A stretch of DNA of 64,000 nt from Leptospira kemamanensis (GTDB lineage Bacteria; Spirochaetota; Leptospiria; Leptospirales; Leptospiraceae): assembly GCF_004769665.1 (NCBI RefSeq), contig NZ_RQGG01000007.1:1-64000 (forward strand), read 5' to 3'. The translations under genes were made by a program, and so were the position numbers. Below, in pieces: positions 43,863 to 52,468 of the stretch (position 1 is its first letter; every line of letters starts with the position of its first letter). Under the pieces are notes generated by a model, which did no database searches, had not been told where the DNA came from, and was given only the letters and a program-made list of their open reading frames with translations.

Positions 43863-44809
43863 TTTCACTCTTTTCAAAATTTGAATCCGAAGGTGTGCTT
43901 GGAATCAATCGTAGGATTGGTGAATTCATTTTGCCTAACAATCCTCGAGAGTTTTATCCTCTTGTGGATGATAAATGGAAAACAGCAGAACTCACAAGGC
44001 AGTTTCATGTTCCGATGCCAAAACATTATGGTTTGATTGATACCTTTGGTGGGATTCAAAAAACGAATGTATTGGTAAAAGACCATCCTGGTTTTGTTGT
44101 CAAACCGGCTAATGGTGGTATGGGAAATGGAATTTTAGTCATTTCAAACACCGAAACCTTAGATACAGGAAAAGTTTTGTATCATAAATCGGATGGAAGA
44201 GTTCTACAGGAAAAAGAATTAAACCATCATATTTCAGGGATTTTATCGGGATTGTATTCACTCGATGGAAATTCCGACACTTGTATTTTACAAGAACGAT
44301 TGGAATGCCATCCATTTTTCCAAGAGATTTCGTTTCGAGGAATTCCTGATATCCGTGTGATTGTGTATCTAGGTTATCCTGTGATGGCAATGTTACGTTT
44401 GCCAACCAAAGAATCGGGTGGAAGAGCCAATTTACACCAAGGAGCCCTCGGTGTTGGGGTCAATTTAACAGATGGAACCTTAACTCATTCTGTATGTAAT
44501 GATAAACTCATCGATGTACACCCAGACACAAAACAAACATTACGTGGGAGAGTCATCCCTCATTGGAATCAAATTTTAGAAATGTCTTCCCGTTGTTTTG
44601 ATATGTCTGGGTTAGGCTATTTGGGCGTTGATATTGTGTTAGATGAGAATAGGGGGCCACTTCTTTTAGAAATGAATGCGAGACCTGGTCTGGGAATTCA
44701 AATTGCAAATCGAATGGGATTACTCGGTAGACTGCAACTAGTGGAGAAAATCAAAAATTCGGCAGATGGTCCTAAAGACCGCGTCCACCGAATCTTGCAA
44801 GAATTGTAA
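43859..44809 (+). CDS. ATP-grasp ligase (alpha-L-glutamate-ligase-related, PF14397 type)
   Basis: 316 residues from a GTG start that overlaps the previous stop (GTGA). ATP-grasp features: FVVKPANGGMGNGILVIS (ATP-binding loop), CILQERLE, then RGIPDIRVIVYLGYPVMAMLRLP and LLLEMNARPGLGIQIANR with the metal-binding Glu and Asn. Relatives form amide bonds between an amino acid and a peptide or small molecule. It is the last gene of the ClC / protease-like / 7TM run. The substrate is unknown; glutamate addition is only suggested by the family name. Confidence 0.85.
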   Translation: MISLFSKFESEGVLGINRRIGEFILPNNPREFYPLVDDKWKTAELTRQFHVPMPKHYGLIDTFGGIQKTNVLVKDHPGFVVKPANGGMGNGILVISNTETLDTGKVLYHKSDGRVLQEKELNHHISGILSGLYSLDGNSDTCILQERLECHPFFQEISFRGIPDIRVIVYLGYPVMAMLRLPTKESGGRANLHQGALGVGVNLTDGTLTHSVCNDKLIDVHPDTKQTLRGRVIPHWNQILEMSSRCFDMSGLGYLGVDIVLDENRGPLLLEMNARPGLGIQIANRMGLLGRLQLVEKIKNSADGPKDRVHRILQEL

Positions 44810-44818
44810 AAGAAATAC

Positions 44819-45331
44819 TTAGATAGTTTGTTTGGCAGTAACGAAGACAGTGCGATTGAGAAATGCCATCGATCCAAATAGGATTCCAGAATAAATCAAA
44901 TCACCGAGGATTGAGTTTTGGAAAAAAGGAATCGCCATCACAAAACATTGGCCAAGTCCAGAAAGATCCAAAGTATACATTCCACTCGTAACCCAAACCG
45001 CTAAGTTTGTCACAACAAAGAAAACAACGGAACCAACCAAAGTGTATCCAAAGGATTTTTTCACTGAAGTTCCAATTTGTTTTCCATAAAGAACGGATAC
45101 AACCATCAAACCGTAAACAACTGGCATTAGGTCATGGAAACCTAGGTAAAGATCCGAAACAAACATCGCAAGGATGGGAACCACAAGGGCAATTCTTCTG
45201 TCTGTCAAATAAGCACCAGAAAAAAGAGAAACAGCCAAAACTGGCGTAAAATTCGGAGGGTGCGGTAAAATACGGCTCAGGACAGTGGCAATCACCATCA
45301 GGATGGCAACAGAAACTCGAGATTGGAACAT
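44819..45331 (-). CDS. DUF6580-type membrane protein, possible S-component-like transporter
   Basis: 170 residues with about five membrane helices. SRILPHPPNFTPVLAVSLFSGAYL and VVPILAMFVSDLYLGFHD are characteristic of the DUF6580 family, which has an overall look of ECF transporter S components. No energising subunit is near. The start has no clear ribosome site; a run of nine C (minus strand) lies 17 bases upstream. It is divergent from mazG, with 83 bases between. Confidence 0.7.
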   Translation of the reverse strand: MFQSRVSVAILMVIATVLSRILPHPPNFTPVLAVSLFSGAYLTDRRIALVVPILAMFVSDLYLGFHDLMPVVYGLMVVSVLYGKQIGTSVKKSFGYTLVGSVVFFVVTNLAVWVTSGMYTLDLSGLGQCFVMAIPFFQNSILGDLIYSGILFGSMAFLNRTVFVTAKQTI

Positions 45332-45348
45332 AGGGATAGACTCGTAAA

Positions 45349-45357
45349 GGGGGGGGG
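45349..45357. repeat. Homopolymer (G)9 in a divergent intergenic region
   Basis: Nine G in a row (flanked by AAA and CTTT) in the 83 bases between the divergent DUF6580 and mazG genes. Tracts of this length are prone to slippage. It is 17 bases upstream of the DUF6580 start and 57 bases upstream of mazG. No other G or C run of this length was seen in the window. Confidence 0.8.
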
Positions 45358-45414
45358 CTTTCGCAAGATAAAATTTGCCTTTGCTTCCCGGGTGGATCGG
45401 GAAAAATACAACGA

Positions 45415-46266
45415 GTGAACCCTCCTAATTTTGATTCACCCATCCAAAATCTACTCCAACTCACTTCGGACTTACGTAGCCCTGAAGGTTGTCCTTGGGA
45501 CAAGGAACAAACCCATTTGTCCGTTGTTCCCCATCTCTTAGAAGAAACCTACGAAGTGGTGGATACCATTGAACGAGGGGATGACAACCACCTTCGGGAA
45601 GAACTCGGGGACTTACTCTTCCAAATCACCTTCCATAGCCAACTCGCCAAAGAACGAGGGGCATTCACCTTTGAAGATGTGGCAAACGATGTTTTCCAAA
45701 AATTGGTGTATCGCCACCCTCATGTGTATGGAACGAAAACGGGAATTGGGAGCGGAGAGGAAGTTCTCACCCAATGGGACCAATTGAAACAAATGGAAAA
45801 AGAGAAAAAAGGAACTCAGGATTCGGACACAAGTGTTCTTGCGGGAATTCCAAAAGCTCTGCCTGCCATCCAAAGATCAGAAAAAATCCAATCCAAGGTC
45901 ACCAAACAAGGATTTGACTGGCCAACGGTTTCTGGTGTGTTTCAAAAATTCCAAGAGGAAATTTTGGAATTAGATACGGAACTGCAAAAACATGGTTCCC
46001 TTACTTCTAAAAAATTAAAATATGACGAACGCGTGGAAGATGAGTTAGGTGATCTATTCTTTTTACTCGTGAATTTAGCAAGAAAACTTTCGATTGATCC
46101 AGAAACTTGTCTTCGTCGTGCCAATGAAAAATTTGAAACTCGGTTTCGTATCGTAGAAGGACTTGTTGAACAAACTGGCAAAACCTTAAAAGATTATCCC
46201 CTAGAGGAACTGGATCGTTTTTGGGACCAAGCAAAATTGCGTTTAAAAGAAGATCAAACGAAATAG
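45415..46266 (+). CDS. mazG: Nucleoside triphosphate pyrophosphohydrolase MazG
   Basis: 283 residues from a GTG start. The two MazG helices bundles are visible: LRSPEGCPWDKEQTHLSVVPHLLEETYEV with the EExxE-type metal site (about 20-60) and a second set near YDERVEDELGDLFFLLVNLARKL (about 200-225). RHPHVYGT is typical. It hydrolyses non-canonical or excess NTPs to NMP and pyrophosphate in the cytoplasm. It stands alone, divergent from the DUF6580 gene. Confidence 0.93.
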   Translation: MNPPNFDSPIQNLLQLTSDLRSPEGCPWDKEQTHLSVVPHLLEETYEVVDTIERGDDNHLREELGDLLFQITFHSQLAKERGAFTFEDVANDVFQKLVYRHPHVYGTKTGIGSGEEVLTQWDQLKQMEKEKKGTQDSDTSVLAGIPKALPAIQRSEKIQSKVTKQGFDWPTVSGVFQKFQEEILELDTELQKHGSLTSKKLKYDERVEDELGDLFFLLVNLARKLSIDPETCLRRANEKFETRFRIVEGLVEQTGKTLKDYPLEELDRFWDQAKLRLKEDQTK

Positions 46267-46333
46267 AATCTTAAATGTGGTTTCACAAATATCTCTGACA
46301 AAAAAACAAAATCGAAAATAGAAAAAACAAACC

Positions 46334-46726
46334 ATGAACTCAATTGACTTAAACGATTTGCCGATTTTAAAAGAATTTTCGATCATCGCCTACAAGTGGT
46401 TATCCGAGAAATATCCAAACTCAGATCAGCAAACAAATTTTGATCCAAGTTCTGAACTTGTTTTTCCCATTCGGTGGAAAACCAAAATGGAAGGTGAGGA
46501 ATTTGAATGGGTGGTCTCTGATATGGGATCAATCACACTCAGGTTAGGTGGAATGGAAGGAAATCGTCGTAATCCAGCACCCATCTTTTATTTGAGCCTT
46601 CTGAAAAAAGAAGGAGTGGGGTTCCAATGGGTCGATCTGGAAGGAAATTCTGTGTCGTTCCCTGATCCGATCATTATAGAAGATGTCAATTCCCGAGTAC
46701 AATTGTATTTGGATTCGGCATCGTAA
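46334..46726 (+). CDS. Small cytoplasmic protein, function unknown
   Basis: 130 residues, no signal peptide or membrane helix. It has an acidic, mixed alpha/beta composition with Trp-rich segments (FEWVVSDMGSITLRLGG, VGFQWVDLEGNSVSF). No family is recognised. It starts 67 bases after mazG and 54 bases before a small exported protein gene, and no promoter or terminator is evident between them. Confidence 0.6.
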   Translation: MNSIDLNDLPILKEFSIIAYKWLSEKYPNSDQQTNFDPSSELVFPIRWKTKMEGEEFEWVVSDMGSITLRLGGMEGNRRNPAPIFYLSLLKKEGVGFQWVDLEGNSVSFPDPIIIEDVNSRVQLYLDSAS

Positions 46727-46780
46727 ATTTTGAAACGATAGATGGATCATAAAATCTGCAGGAGTATACATTCTAAATAA

Positions 46781-47206
46781 ATGAATTTTTATCTATTGTT
46801 CACGTTGTTAGTTTTCTGTTTCATTTCAAAACAAATTCTTCCCTTGAACCAAGAAAACCGATGTCAAAAATTCCATTCAGGTACTTTTATCTACGATAGC
46901 AAATTTGGAGAAGTGATCATAGTTCGAAATAAAACTGAAGATATTAATTATCGGATTTATCCAAATTCCTATATTCGGACTTCCATACGCTGGATTTCTC
47001 CTTGCGTTGCAGAAATGAGAACAATCGAAATAAACGATACTGTGTTTTCAGAAGAAGAAAAGAAAAAAGACTTAAACAAGCAGAGTAAAATGTATATCAC
47101 CCAAACCTTTCCTGATGGATATGCCTATCGAATCAAGGAAGAAAAAAAACAAACAATCCGCATCGGAAAAGTGAAAATATACAAAGGAAAATTAAGTGGA
47201 GATTGA
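46781..47206 (+). CDS. Small exported protein, function unknown
   Basis: 141 residues. A short hydrophobic leader (about 1-20) suggests export. The body is beta-rich with two cysteines (NRCQKF, SPCVAEM) and a lysine-rich end (YRIKEEKKQTIRIGKVKIYKG). No lipobox and no recognised family. It converges with lpxD; the 165-base gap holds a strong hairpin at 47316-47351. Confidence 0.6.
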   Translation: MNFYLLFTLLVFCFISKQILPLNQENRCQKFHSGTFIYDSKFGEVIIVRNKTEDINYRIYPNSYIRTSIRWISPCVAEMRTIEINDTVFSEEEKKKDLNKQSKMYITQTFPDGYAYRIKEEKKQTIRIGKVKIYKGKLSGD

Positions 47207-47315
47207 CTTGTGATTCAGTGCAGACTCTTTACTCAGGCAGTCCCGCTGTATCGTGAGTCATATATTGAATTGGAGACCTATACGATATAAATAGGCAAAA
47301 TGAGATAATTGTAAG

Positions 47316-47351
47316 ATAACTTCACAGCTTTTTGTTTGGCTGTGAAGTTAT
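47316..47351. terminator. Perfect 13-bp hairpin between convergent genes (possible terminator)
   Basis: ATAACTTCACAGC (47316-47328) pairs perfectly with GCTGTGAAGTTAT (47339-47351) around a 10-base loop. It lies between the ends of a plus-strand gene (47206) and lpxD (47372). The stem is strong, but neither strand has the U run expected right after the stem: on the plus strand A6 follows. It may end transcription from both sides or protect 3' ends from exonucleases. The other bases of the gap show nothing clear. Confidence 0.5.
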
Positions 47352-47371
47352 AAAAAATAGATACGGGAATT

Positions 47372-48430
47372 TTAAGATTCTTTTACGTCCATTCCTACTT
47401 TTTTCTCAATGTTTTCAATTCGTTTCAGCCATTTATTGAGATTCACAATGTTTTTGATGTTCACTCGGTATTTTTGAAATTCAGGGAAGGTGAGTCCTAA
47501 ATCCCAACCCACATAGACATCTTTTGTTTTTGGGGAAGTGCGAAGGCTTGATCCACCAGCGATGATGGTTCCTTCCACAAGAGTTATGTGGTCACTAATC
47601 GCACAAGCTCCACCGATGATCACATGGTTTCCTAAGGTCACACTTCCTGCGAGACCTGATTGGCCTGCAATGATCACATGATCTCCCACCTTACAGTTGT
47701 GAGCAATGTGAACCATATTATCAAATTTACATCCATTGCCAATGGTAGTGTCTGATAAGGCACCTCTATCAATTGTACAATTACTTCCCACTTCTACATC
47801 ATCACCAATGATCACTCTTCCTACTTGTGGAATTTTATTGTGTTTACCTTCGGCGAACACAAAACCAAATCCATCTCCACCAAAGGTGGAATTACCAAAC
47901 ACGATGAATCGTTTTCCCACAATGGTATCATCAAAGAATACACAGTTTTTTCCAATGCGGGCACCATCCCCAATTTGAACGCGGTCACCAATTTTCACTC
48001 CATCTTCAATGATGCAATCGTTTCCAATGACACTGTCTTTGCCAATGGATACAAAATGTCCGATGTCTGTATTCGATCCTACTTTCGCACTTGGATCAAT
48101 GGCAATGTTTGCACTTCGTTTTCCGGAAGGTTGTTTTTCAGGGAAAAATAAACGGATGATTTTAGCGGTGGCAAGTTCCACTTTCGGAACAACGACGATT
48201 GTCTTGTCGCTGAGAGATTCAGCAGTTTCAGAAGATACAACAAGTAAAGATGCTTTGGATGCTTTTGCTTCATTTACGAAGGTTTTGGAAGCAACGAAGG
48301 ATATGTCAGTAGGACCAGCAAGTGTTAAGGAAGTAAGACCAATGAAGTTTACATTCTTGATTGTTTCGGAATTTTGAAATTTTGCTTCTGGAAGTAATGT
48401 TTGGAGTGTAGCTAGATTGATTTGAGTCAT
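47372..48430 (-). CDS. lpxD: UDP-3-O-acylglucosamine N-acyltransferase
   Basis: 352 residues. An N-terminal uridine-binding domain (1-105) precedes a left-handed beta helix of hexapeptide repeats (about 110-310; [26 protein letters not shown]). The catalytic His lies in [22 protein letters not shown], and GGDGFGFVF is conserved in LpxD. A C-terminal helix follows. It transfers an acyl chain to the glucosamine nitrogen in lipid A synthesis, showing that the cell makes lipopolysaccharide. It stands apart from other lpx genes, 93 bases after the DoxX gene on the same strand. Confidence 0.95.
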   Translation of the reverse strand: MTQINLATLQTLLPEAKFQNSETIKNVNFIGLTSLTLAGPTDISFVASKTFVNEAKASKASLLVVSSETAESLSDKTIVVVPKVELATAKIIRLFFPEKQPSGKRSANIAIDPSAKVGSNTDIGHFVSIGKDSVIGNDCIIEDGVKIGDRVQIGDGARIGKNCVFFDDTIVGKRFIVFGNSTFGGDGFGFVFAEGKHNKIPQVGRVIIGDDVEVGSNCTIDRGALSDTTIGNGCKFDNMVHIAHNCKVGDHVIIAGQSGLAGSVTLGNHVIIGGACAISDHITLVEGTIIAGGSSLRTSPKTKDVYVGWDLGLTFPEFQKYRVNIKNIVNLNKWLKRIENIEKKVGMDVKES

Positions 48431-48523
48431 CTCCGATTCCTTATCAATGGATTTAAGACAAGGAATCAGAGAGGTAAAAGTTTGGCTAACACTATTAGTT
48501 AGTCTTAACCAACAAAGTTTTGA

Positions 48524-48955
48524 TTATCCTTCAATTTTATGTGCGATGACATCATCTAAAGAGAACGATCCCGCCCCTTTGATGATTAATGGAATCGCAA
48601 GTCCAAACGTAAGGATATGGAACTCATAACCACCTTTGTCTGCAAAAAAGCCATTTGGTAGGTGAACTAGAACTGTTGCCGCAAGCATGGTGCAAAAAAT
48701 TCCAAACGCTGCCACTCTTGTTAGAAGTCCAAGGATGAGACCAATGGCACCAAAAAATTCAGCGATGATGGCAAGAAGAGCTAATACATAAGGAATTCCC
48801 ATTCCAGTAAAAAATCCCATGGTTCCTTCGAATCCGTATCCGCCAAAAGCTCCGAGAACTTTTTGAGCGCCGTGTGGGAGAATGACAAGACCAAGTGTCA
48901 CACGAAGGATCGTGAGAGTGATGTCTTTGTTGGTTGCGATTAATTTGTAAAACAT
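48524..48955 (-). CDS. DoxX family membrane protein
   Basis: 143 residues from the ATG at 48955, which has AGAGG about 6 bases before it; the frame extends to 48988 but those codons overlap the palindrome. Four membrane helices are evident. LRVTLGLVILPHGAQKVLGAFGGYG and IIAEFFGAIGLILGLLTRVAAF are typical of DoxX. Members interact with redox enzymes or thiol metabolism at the membrane, with no common reaction known. A large palindrome just upstream suggests direct control by a dimeric repressor. Confidence 0.88.
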   Translation of the reverse strand: MFYKLIATNKDITLTILRVTLGLVILPHGAQKVLGAFGGYGFEGTMGFFTGMGIPYVLALLAIIAEFFGAIGLILGLLTRVAAFGIFCTMLAATVLVHLPNGFFADKGGYEFHILTFGLAIPLIIKGAGSFSLDDVIAHKIEG

Positions 48956-48970
48956 AGAACCTCTTATTGC

Positions 48971-48996
48971 TAAATAGTTTAATATCAAACTATTTA
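48971..48996. promoter_or_regulatory. Operator palindrome upstream of DoxX gene
   Basis: TAAATAGTTT (48971-48980) and AAACTATTTA (48987-48996) are perfect 10-base inverted arms around AATATC. It lies 15 bases before the DoxX start. On the minus strand, TTGACC (49016-49011) lies 17 bases before ATAGTT (48993-48988), so the palindrome would cover the -10 region. The shape resembles MarR-type operators; no such regulator is in the window. Confidence 0.6.
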
Positions 48997-49036
48997 ATGA
49001 TGGGGAAACGGGTCAATCCAAAAATTCGAAATTTTC

Positions 49037-49678
49037 TTAAGATTTTTCGTACACGAGAAAGATTTCGTTCCCTTTGGCAAAATGTTGTTTTAAGGTCCAA
49101 TTCTGTTTGTCAAAACCTGGAAGTTCGGAAGTTCGATCCGCAATCCCGGCAAGACCTGTTTTTCCGATGATATAGGGGACAACTGTGAGATAAATGCGGT
49201 CGACAAGGTCTGCTTCCAAAAAGGAAAAATTGAGTTTGGGGCCACCTTCGAGTAGGACGTTTTTGTACCCTTTTCGTTTCAGGATCCCTGTCACTTTTTT
49301 CGGGTCAATGTCATCCGAATCCAAAGCAAAGATCTCTGCTTTGTTTTCCAAACTGGTTTTGATTTCTTTTAAATTGGCTTTTGTGCAGATCACGAGGGGG
49401 ATGTGGTCGGATTCTTCGAATACATGTTTGTCTGGGGGAAGGGTTCCTTTTCGGACGAGAATGACGGGTCTTGGGTTCAAAGCGTTCGGAACCGCACGGA
49501 TTTTGACGATAGGATTGTCGTTTAAGATGGAGTTTTTACCGATGAGAACGGCATCAGATTGGGAACGGTAGACGTCCATTTGGGTTTTGTCTTCACTGGA
49601 AGTGAGGCCATACCAACGGCCATCAGGGCGAACGACTTTTCCGTCCAGGGTCATCGCCATATTAATCGATAATTTCAT
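49037..49678 (-). CDS. RibD C-terminal-like reductase
   Basis: 213 residues, corresponding to the reductase half of RibD (dihydrofolate reductase-like fold). It begins with KLSINMAMTLDGKVVRPDGRW, and has SDAVLIGKNSILNDNP and NVLLEGGPKLNFSFLEADLVDRI, all typical. There is no deaminase half. It probably reduces a pyrimidine or pteridine with NADPH; a riboflavin role is possible but not certain for stand-alone proteins. It overlaps the BFD-like ferredoxin gene by 4 bases. Confidence 0.85.
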   Translation of the reverse strand: MKLSINMAMTLDGKVVRPDGRWYGLTSSEDKTQMDVYRSQSDAVLIGKNSILNDNPIVKIRAVPNALNPRPVILVRKGTLPPDKHVFEESDHIPLVICTKANLKEIKTSLENKAEIFALDSDDIDPKKVTGILKRKGYKNVLLEGGPKLNFSFLEADLVDRIYLTVVPYIIGKTGLAGIADRTSELPGFDKQNWTLKQHFAKGNEIFLVYEKS

Positions 49679-49914
49679 GAAATTTTCCTCCGGGAGAGAT
49701 TCTGCAATTCGCGCTGGAGGATGTGGTAGACCTGCATCGAACAGGTCCCGCAGCCGGTTGAGGCTCTTGTTGTTTCTCTAATTTGTTCCATGGTTACGGC
49801 ACCCGCATGGATGGCACGGACTAAATCTTCTTCCGTCACCATTCGACATAAACAGACCCGTTTGGGTCTCATGAGGGAATTTAAATCGAAAGGATCCATA
49901 CCTGAACTAATCAT
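49675..49914 (-). CDS. BFD-like [2Fe-2S]-binding protein
   Basis: 79 residues. CLC at about 22-24 and CGTC at about 55-58 provide the four iron-sulfur ligands in the BFD arrangement (C-x-C, about 30 residues, C-x2-C), with helix ASTGCGTCSMQVYHIL. In other bacteria Bfd releases iron from bacterioferritin; here no bacterioferritin is nearby, and it is coupled to a RibD-type reductase, so it may serve as an electron carrier. An ATG at 49899 is an alternative start. Confidence 0.8.
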   Translation of the reverse strand: MISSGMDPFDLNSLMRPKRVCLCRMVTEEDLVRAIHAGAVTMEQIRETTRASTGCGTCSMQVYHILQRELQNLSRRKIS

Positions 49915-49983
49915 TTGACAGATTTACGAAAGGGAGGGAAACTCTTTAATTACTTTCAACCAAGGAAAATTCTAAAACCCCCT

Positions 49984-51339
49984 ATGTCCAAAGACAAAAA
50001 CCCGGAAGCTAAAAAGAAAAAAAACCGTGAAATTTTTGGATGGTGTATGTTCGATTTTGCGAATTCTTCTTACACCACCGTGATCATTAGCGTCGTTTAC
50101 TGTGAGATTTTCACAAGACTTGTTGTTCCCGAAGAAGTGGGATCGGACAATCCGTTCCGAATGGGGAATACACTCTGGGCCTTTGCACTTGCGGCTTCGT
50201 ATTTATTTGTTGTTATCACGGGACCAATCTTTGGAGCAATCACCGACTATAGTTCCAAGAAAAAACTATTTTTATTTCTGAGTTACATTGGTTGCGTCGT
50301 TGCGACTTTTTTACTCTATTATGTAGAACCAGGAATGATTTGGCTTGGAATGGTTCTCATTGCCTTCTCTAATTTTTTCTTTGCGTCTGGCGAAAACTTC
50401 GCTTCCAGTTTTTTACCTTTCCTCGGTTCCAAAGAAGACTTAGGAAAAATTTCAGGATACGCTTGGGGGATCGGTTACTTTGGTGGGATTGGTTCGGTAG
50501 CTCTTGCTACTACACTAGGTGATTATACCTTAGACAATTTCGAAAACTTAAAGTTAGTTGGTCCTTACACGGCGATCTTTTTTCTCATCGCAGCCATACC
50601 AACATTTCTCTTTTTGAAAGAACCTCACCTTCCACTTGGCGTCTCACATAAGGTAAACTATTTCAAAATTGGAAAAGATCGAGTAGTGCAAACTCTTAAA
50701 GATGCAAGCCACTTCAAAGATTTGATGGTTTATCTTGTGTCTTTGTTTTTTACCATGGCCGCCCTTGCCATTGTCATTTCCTTTGCCTTTATTTATGGTT
50801 CTCAAGAAATTCATATTCAGTCAGAACACAAACAAGCCATGTTTATCTTTATCCAAATTGCAGCAGCCATTGGTGCCCTTGCATTTGGTGTGATCCAAGA
50901 TAGCATTGGAGCTAAAAAGACTTTCAATTTAACGCTTGTTCTTTGGCTTGTGACTTGTGCTCTAATTTATTTTGTGCATGACCTCACAACATTTGCCAAT
51001 GAAACACTTGGTAAAAATTGGACTGTGCAATGGGTGTTTGTATTTATCTCTTCTCTTGCAGGAATGGGGCTTGGTTCCACTCAATCTGCTTCTAGAGCAC
51101 TCGTTGGAATTTTTAGTCCTGAGTCTAAGTCAGGTGAGTTTTTTGGGATGTGGGGACTTTCGGGTAAAATTGCAGCTGCGGCAGGGCTCTTTTTATTCGG
51201 TTATATCCAAACCTTGATGAGTTTACGAAATGCCTTCTTGGTGGTTGCCTTCTTTTACTTTTTGTCGTTACTCATTAACTTTTTTGTAGATGAAGAAAGA
51301 GGAGTGGAAGCCGCCAATCGGTTCCAAGAAAAAACATGA
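49984..51339 (+). CDS. UMF1-type MFS transporter
   Basis: 451 residues from the ATG at 49984; the frame is open to 49915, but the extra 23 residues are not conserved-looking. About twelve membrane helices. REIFGWCMFDFANSSYTTVII is the hallmark of the UMF1 / Atg22-like branch, and MGLGSTQSASRALVGIFSPESKSGEFFGMWGLSGKIAA is the second typical segment. Substrates are not established for bacterial members. It overlaps a small hydrophilic protein gene by 4 bases. Confidence 0.88.
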   Translation: MSKDKNPEAKKKKNREIFGWCMFDFANSSYTTVIISVVYCEIFTRLVVPEEVGSDNPFRMGNTLWAFALAASYLFVVITGPIFGAITDYSSKKKLFLFLSYIGCVVATFLLYYVEPGMIWLGMVLIAFSNFFFASGENFASSFLPFLGSKEDLGKISGYAWGIGYFGGIGSVALATTLGDYTLDNFENLKLVGPYTAIFFLIAAIPTFLFLKEPHLPLGVSHKVNYFKIGKDRVVQTLKDASHFKDLMVYLVSLFFTMAALAIVISFAFIYGSQEIHIQSEHKQAMFIFIQIAAAIGALAFGVIQDSIGAKKTFNLTLVLWLVTCALIYFVHDLTTFANETLGKNWTVQWVFVFISSLAGMGLGSTQSASRALVGIFSPESKSGEFFGMWGLSGKIAAAAGLFLFGYIQTLMSLRNAFLVVAFFYFLSLLINFFVDEERGVEAANRFQEKT

Positions 51340-51563
51340 TTGTAGAAGACGAGGATGATTTTGAATTACACCAGAGCCAAAGAAATTTGGCTCTGGCTAC
51401 CATCGACGAATTGATGTTAACCAAAATGGATTTGTTAGATGCCGAGAAAAAAGTCCCTCGTTTTATCAATAATGCTTTGTCGTATTTAAAGAGGAAGTAT
51501 GTGACTGAGGAGCAAACGATTTCGCAGCTCCTCATGAGTCGAAGGGAAAAACAACAGTCTTGA
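51336..51563 (+). CDS. Small hydrophilic helical protein, function unknown
   Basis: 75 residues, charged throughout, probably helical, with no cysteine and no signal peptide. It begins inside the UMF1 stop (ATGA), so it is translationally coupled to that transporter and is likely a real gene. No family is recognised. It converges with the exported protein gene ending at 51591. Confidence 0.55.
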   Translation: MIVEDEDDFELHQSQRNLALATIDELMLTKMDLLDAEKKVPRFINNALSYLKRKYVTEEQTISQLLMSRREKQQS

Positions 51564-51590
51564 GGTAATGTTCTCTACGTATTGAAACGT

Positions 51591-52400
51591 TTAGTTTGTA
51601 TTAAAATCCAAAATTTTTGTGATCATTTGTTTTTGATCCAATTCAATACTACGTAATTTGAAAGCAGTTTGTTTTGAAATTTTACGTAACATCTTTTTGT
51701 AAGACATCATAATGTGTTTTTGTTTGTCATACGGAAGTGGATCTTTTTCATCATTTAACACCATGGCAATGTCCGCTTCTGCTGGTTGCACAGGATCGTT
51801 TGGCCAAATGGTATCAGAAGTTAAGGAACGAAAGTATTCCAAACGGATATCAGAGTTTGTATCGAGTTTTGCTTCCCCTTTATCGTCTTTTTCAGGGCTT
51901 TCTGATCTTGGAGTTGGGTTAATGAGTCTACGCATTTCTTTTACGTGGATGGTTCCATCCGCATTCACTCGGCGAAATGCTAAAATGATTTTGTCTAAGT
52001 CACTAAAGTCTTCTTTAGGATAGATATAAGCAACTCCATCATATAAAAACACAGTTGGATAATCGATATAAGATTGTCCTTGTGGGAGTTTGATTTCCAA
52101 GTAAGGTTTACCATCTTTATCTTTTTTATAGAGTTCTTTGTGTTCTTGTGGAGTTTGCGCTAGGTATTGTGCTGCCGTTTTGTCCACACCCAACTCTTGG
52201 AGTTTTTTCATCTTACGAAGGTTTTCAATGATACTGGCGTGAAGGGTATCAATTTCGTTATCACCAAAACCATTTTTCCTTTGTAGATCGATTTGTTTTT
52301 GGGTCTCCCGTTCCTTTAAAGTGGCGGAAGCAGGTTTTTCTGCGAAAAGCGCAGTCATACCAAGGAAAGTACAGAGTAGGATGGAAAATCGTAGCATCAT
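51591..52400 (-). CDS. Exported protein, function unknown (possibly related to Leptospira flagellar sheath Fcp proteins)
   Basis: 269 residues. A signal peptide ends near LFAEK (about 21), and AGAGG lies 6 bases before the ATG. The N-terminal third is helical and charged; then comes FLYDGVAYIYPKEDFSDLDKIILAFRRVN, a conserved-looking segment, and a lysine-rich C-terminal helix (IMMSYKKMLRKISKQTAFKLRSIELDQKQ). Size, export and layout remind me of the leptospiral flagellar-coiling proteins FcpA/FcpB, but this is from memory without an alignment, so it stays a hypothesis. The gene stands alone. Confidence 0.6.
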   Translation of the reverse strand: MMLRFSILLCTFLGMTALFAEKPASATLKERETQKQIDLQRKNGFGDNEIDTLHASIIENLRKMKKLQELGVDKTAAQYLAQTPQEHKELYKKDKDGKPYLEIKLPQGQSYIDYPTVFLYDGVAYIYPKEDFSDLDKIILAFRRVNADGTIHVKEMRRLINPTPRSESPEKDDKGEAKLDTNSDIRLEYFRSLTSDTIWPNDPVQPAEADIAMVLNDEKDPLPYDKQKHIMMSYKKMLRKISKQTAFKLRSIELDQKQMITKILDFNTN

Positions 52401-52468
52401 GACATACCTCTAGATGTTGTCCTTTATAGTATCGAATCTTTCTGTGTCGATTCTTGAATGGAAGTGAG

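Noticed and set aside
49915..49983. N-terminal extension of the UMF1 transporter from the TTG at 49915
   Set aside because: The added residues are not conserved-looking and the family normally begins shortly before the REIFGW motif; the ATG at 49984 is preferred.
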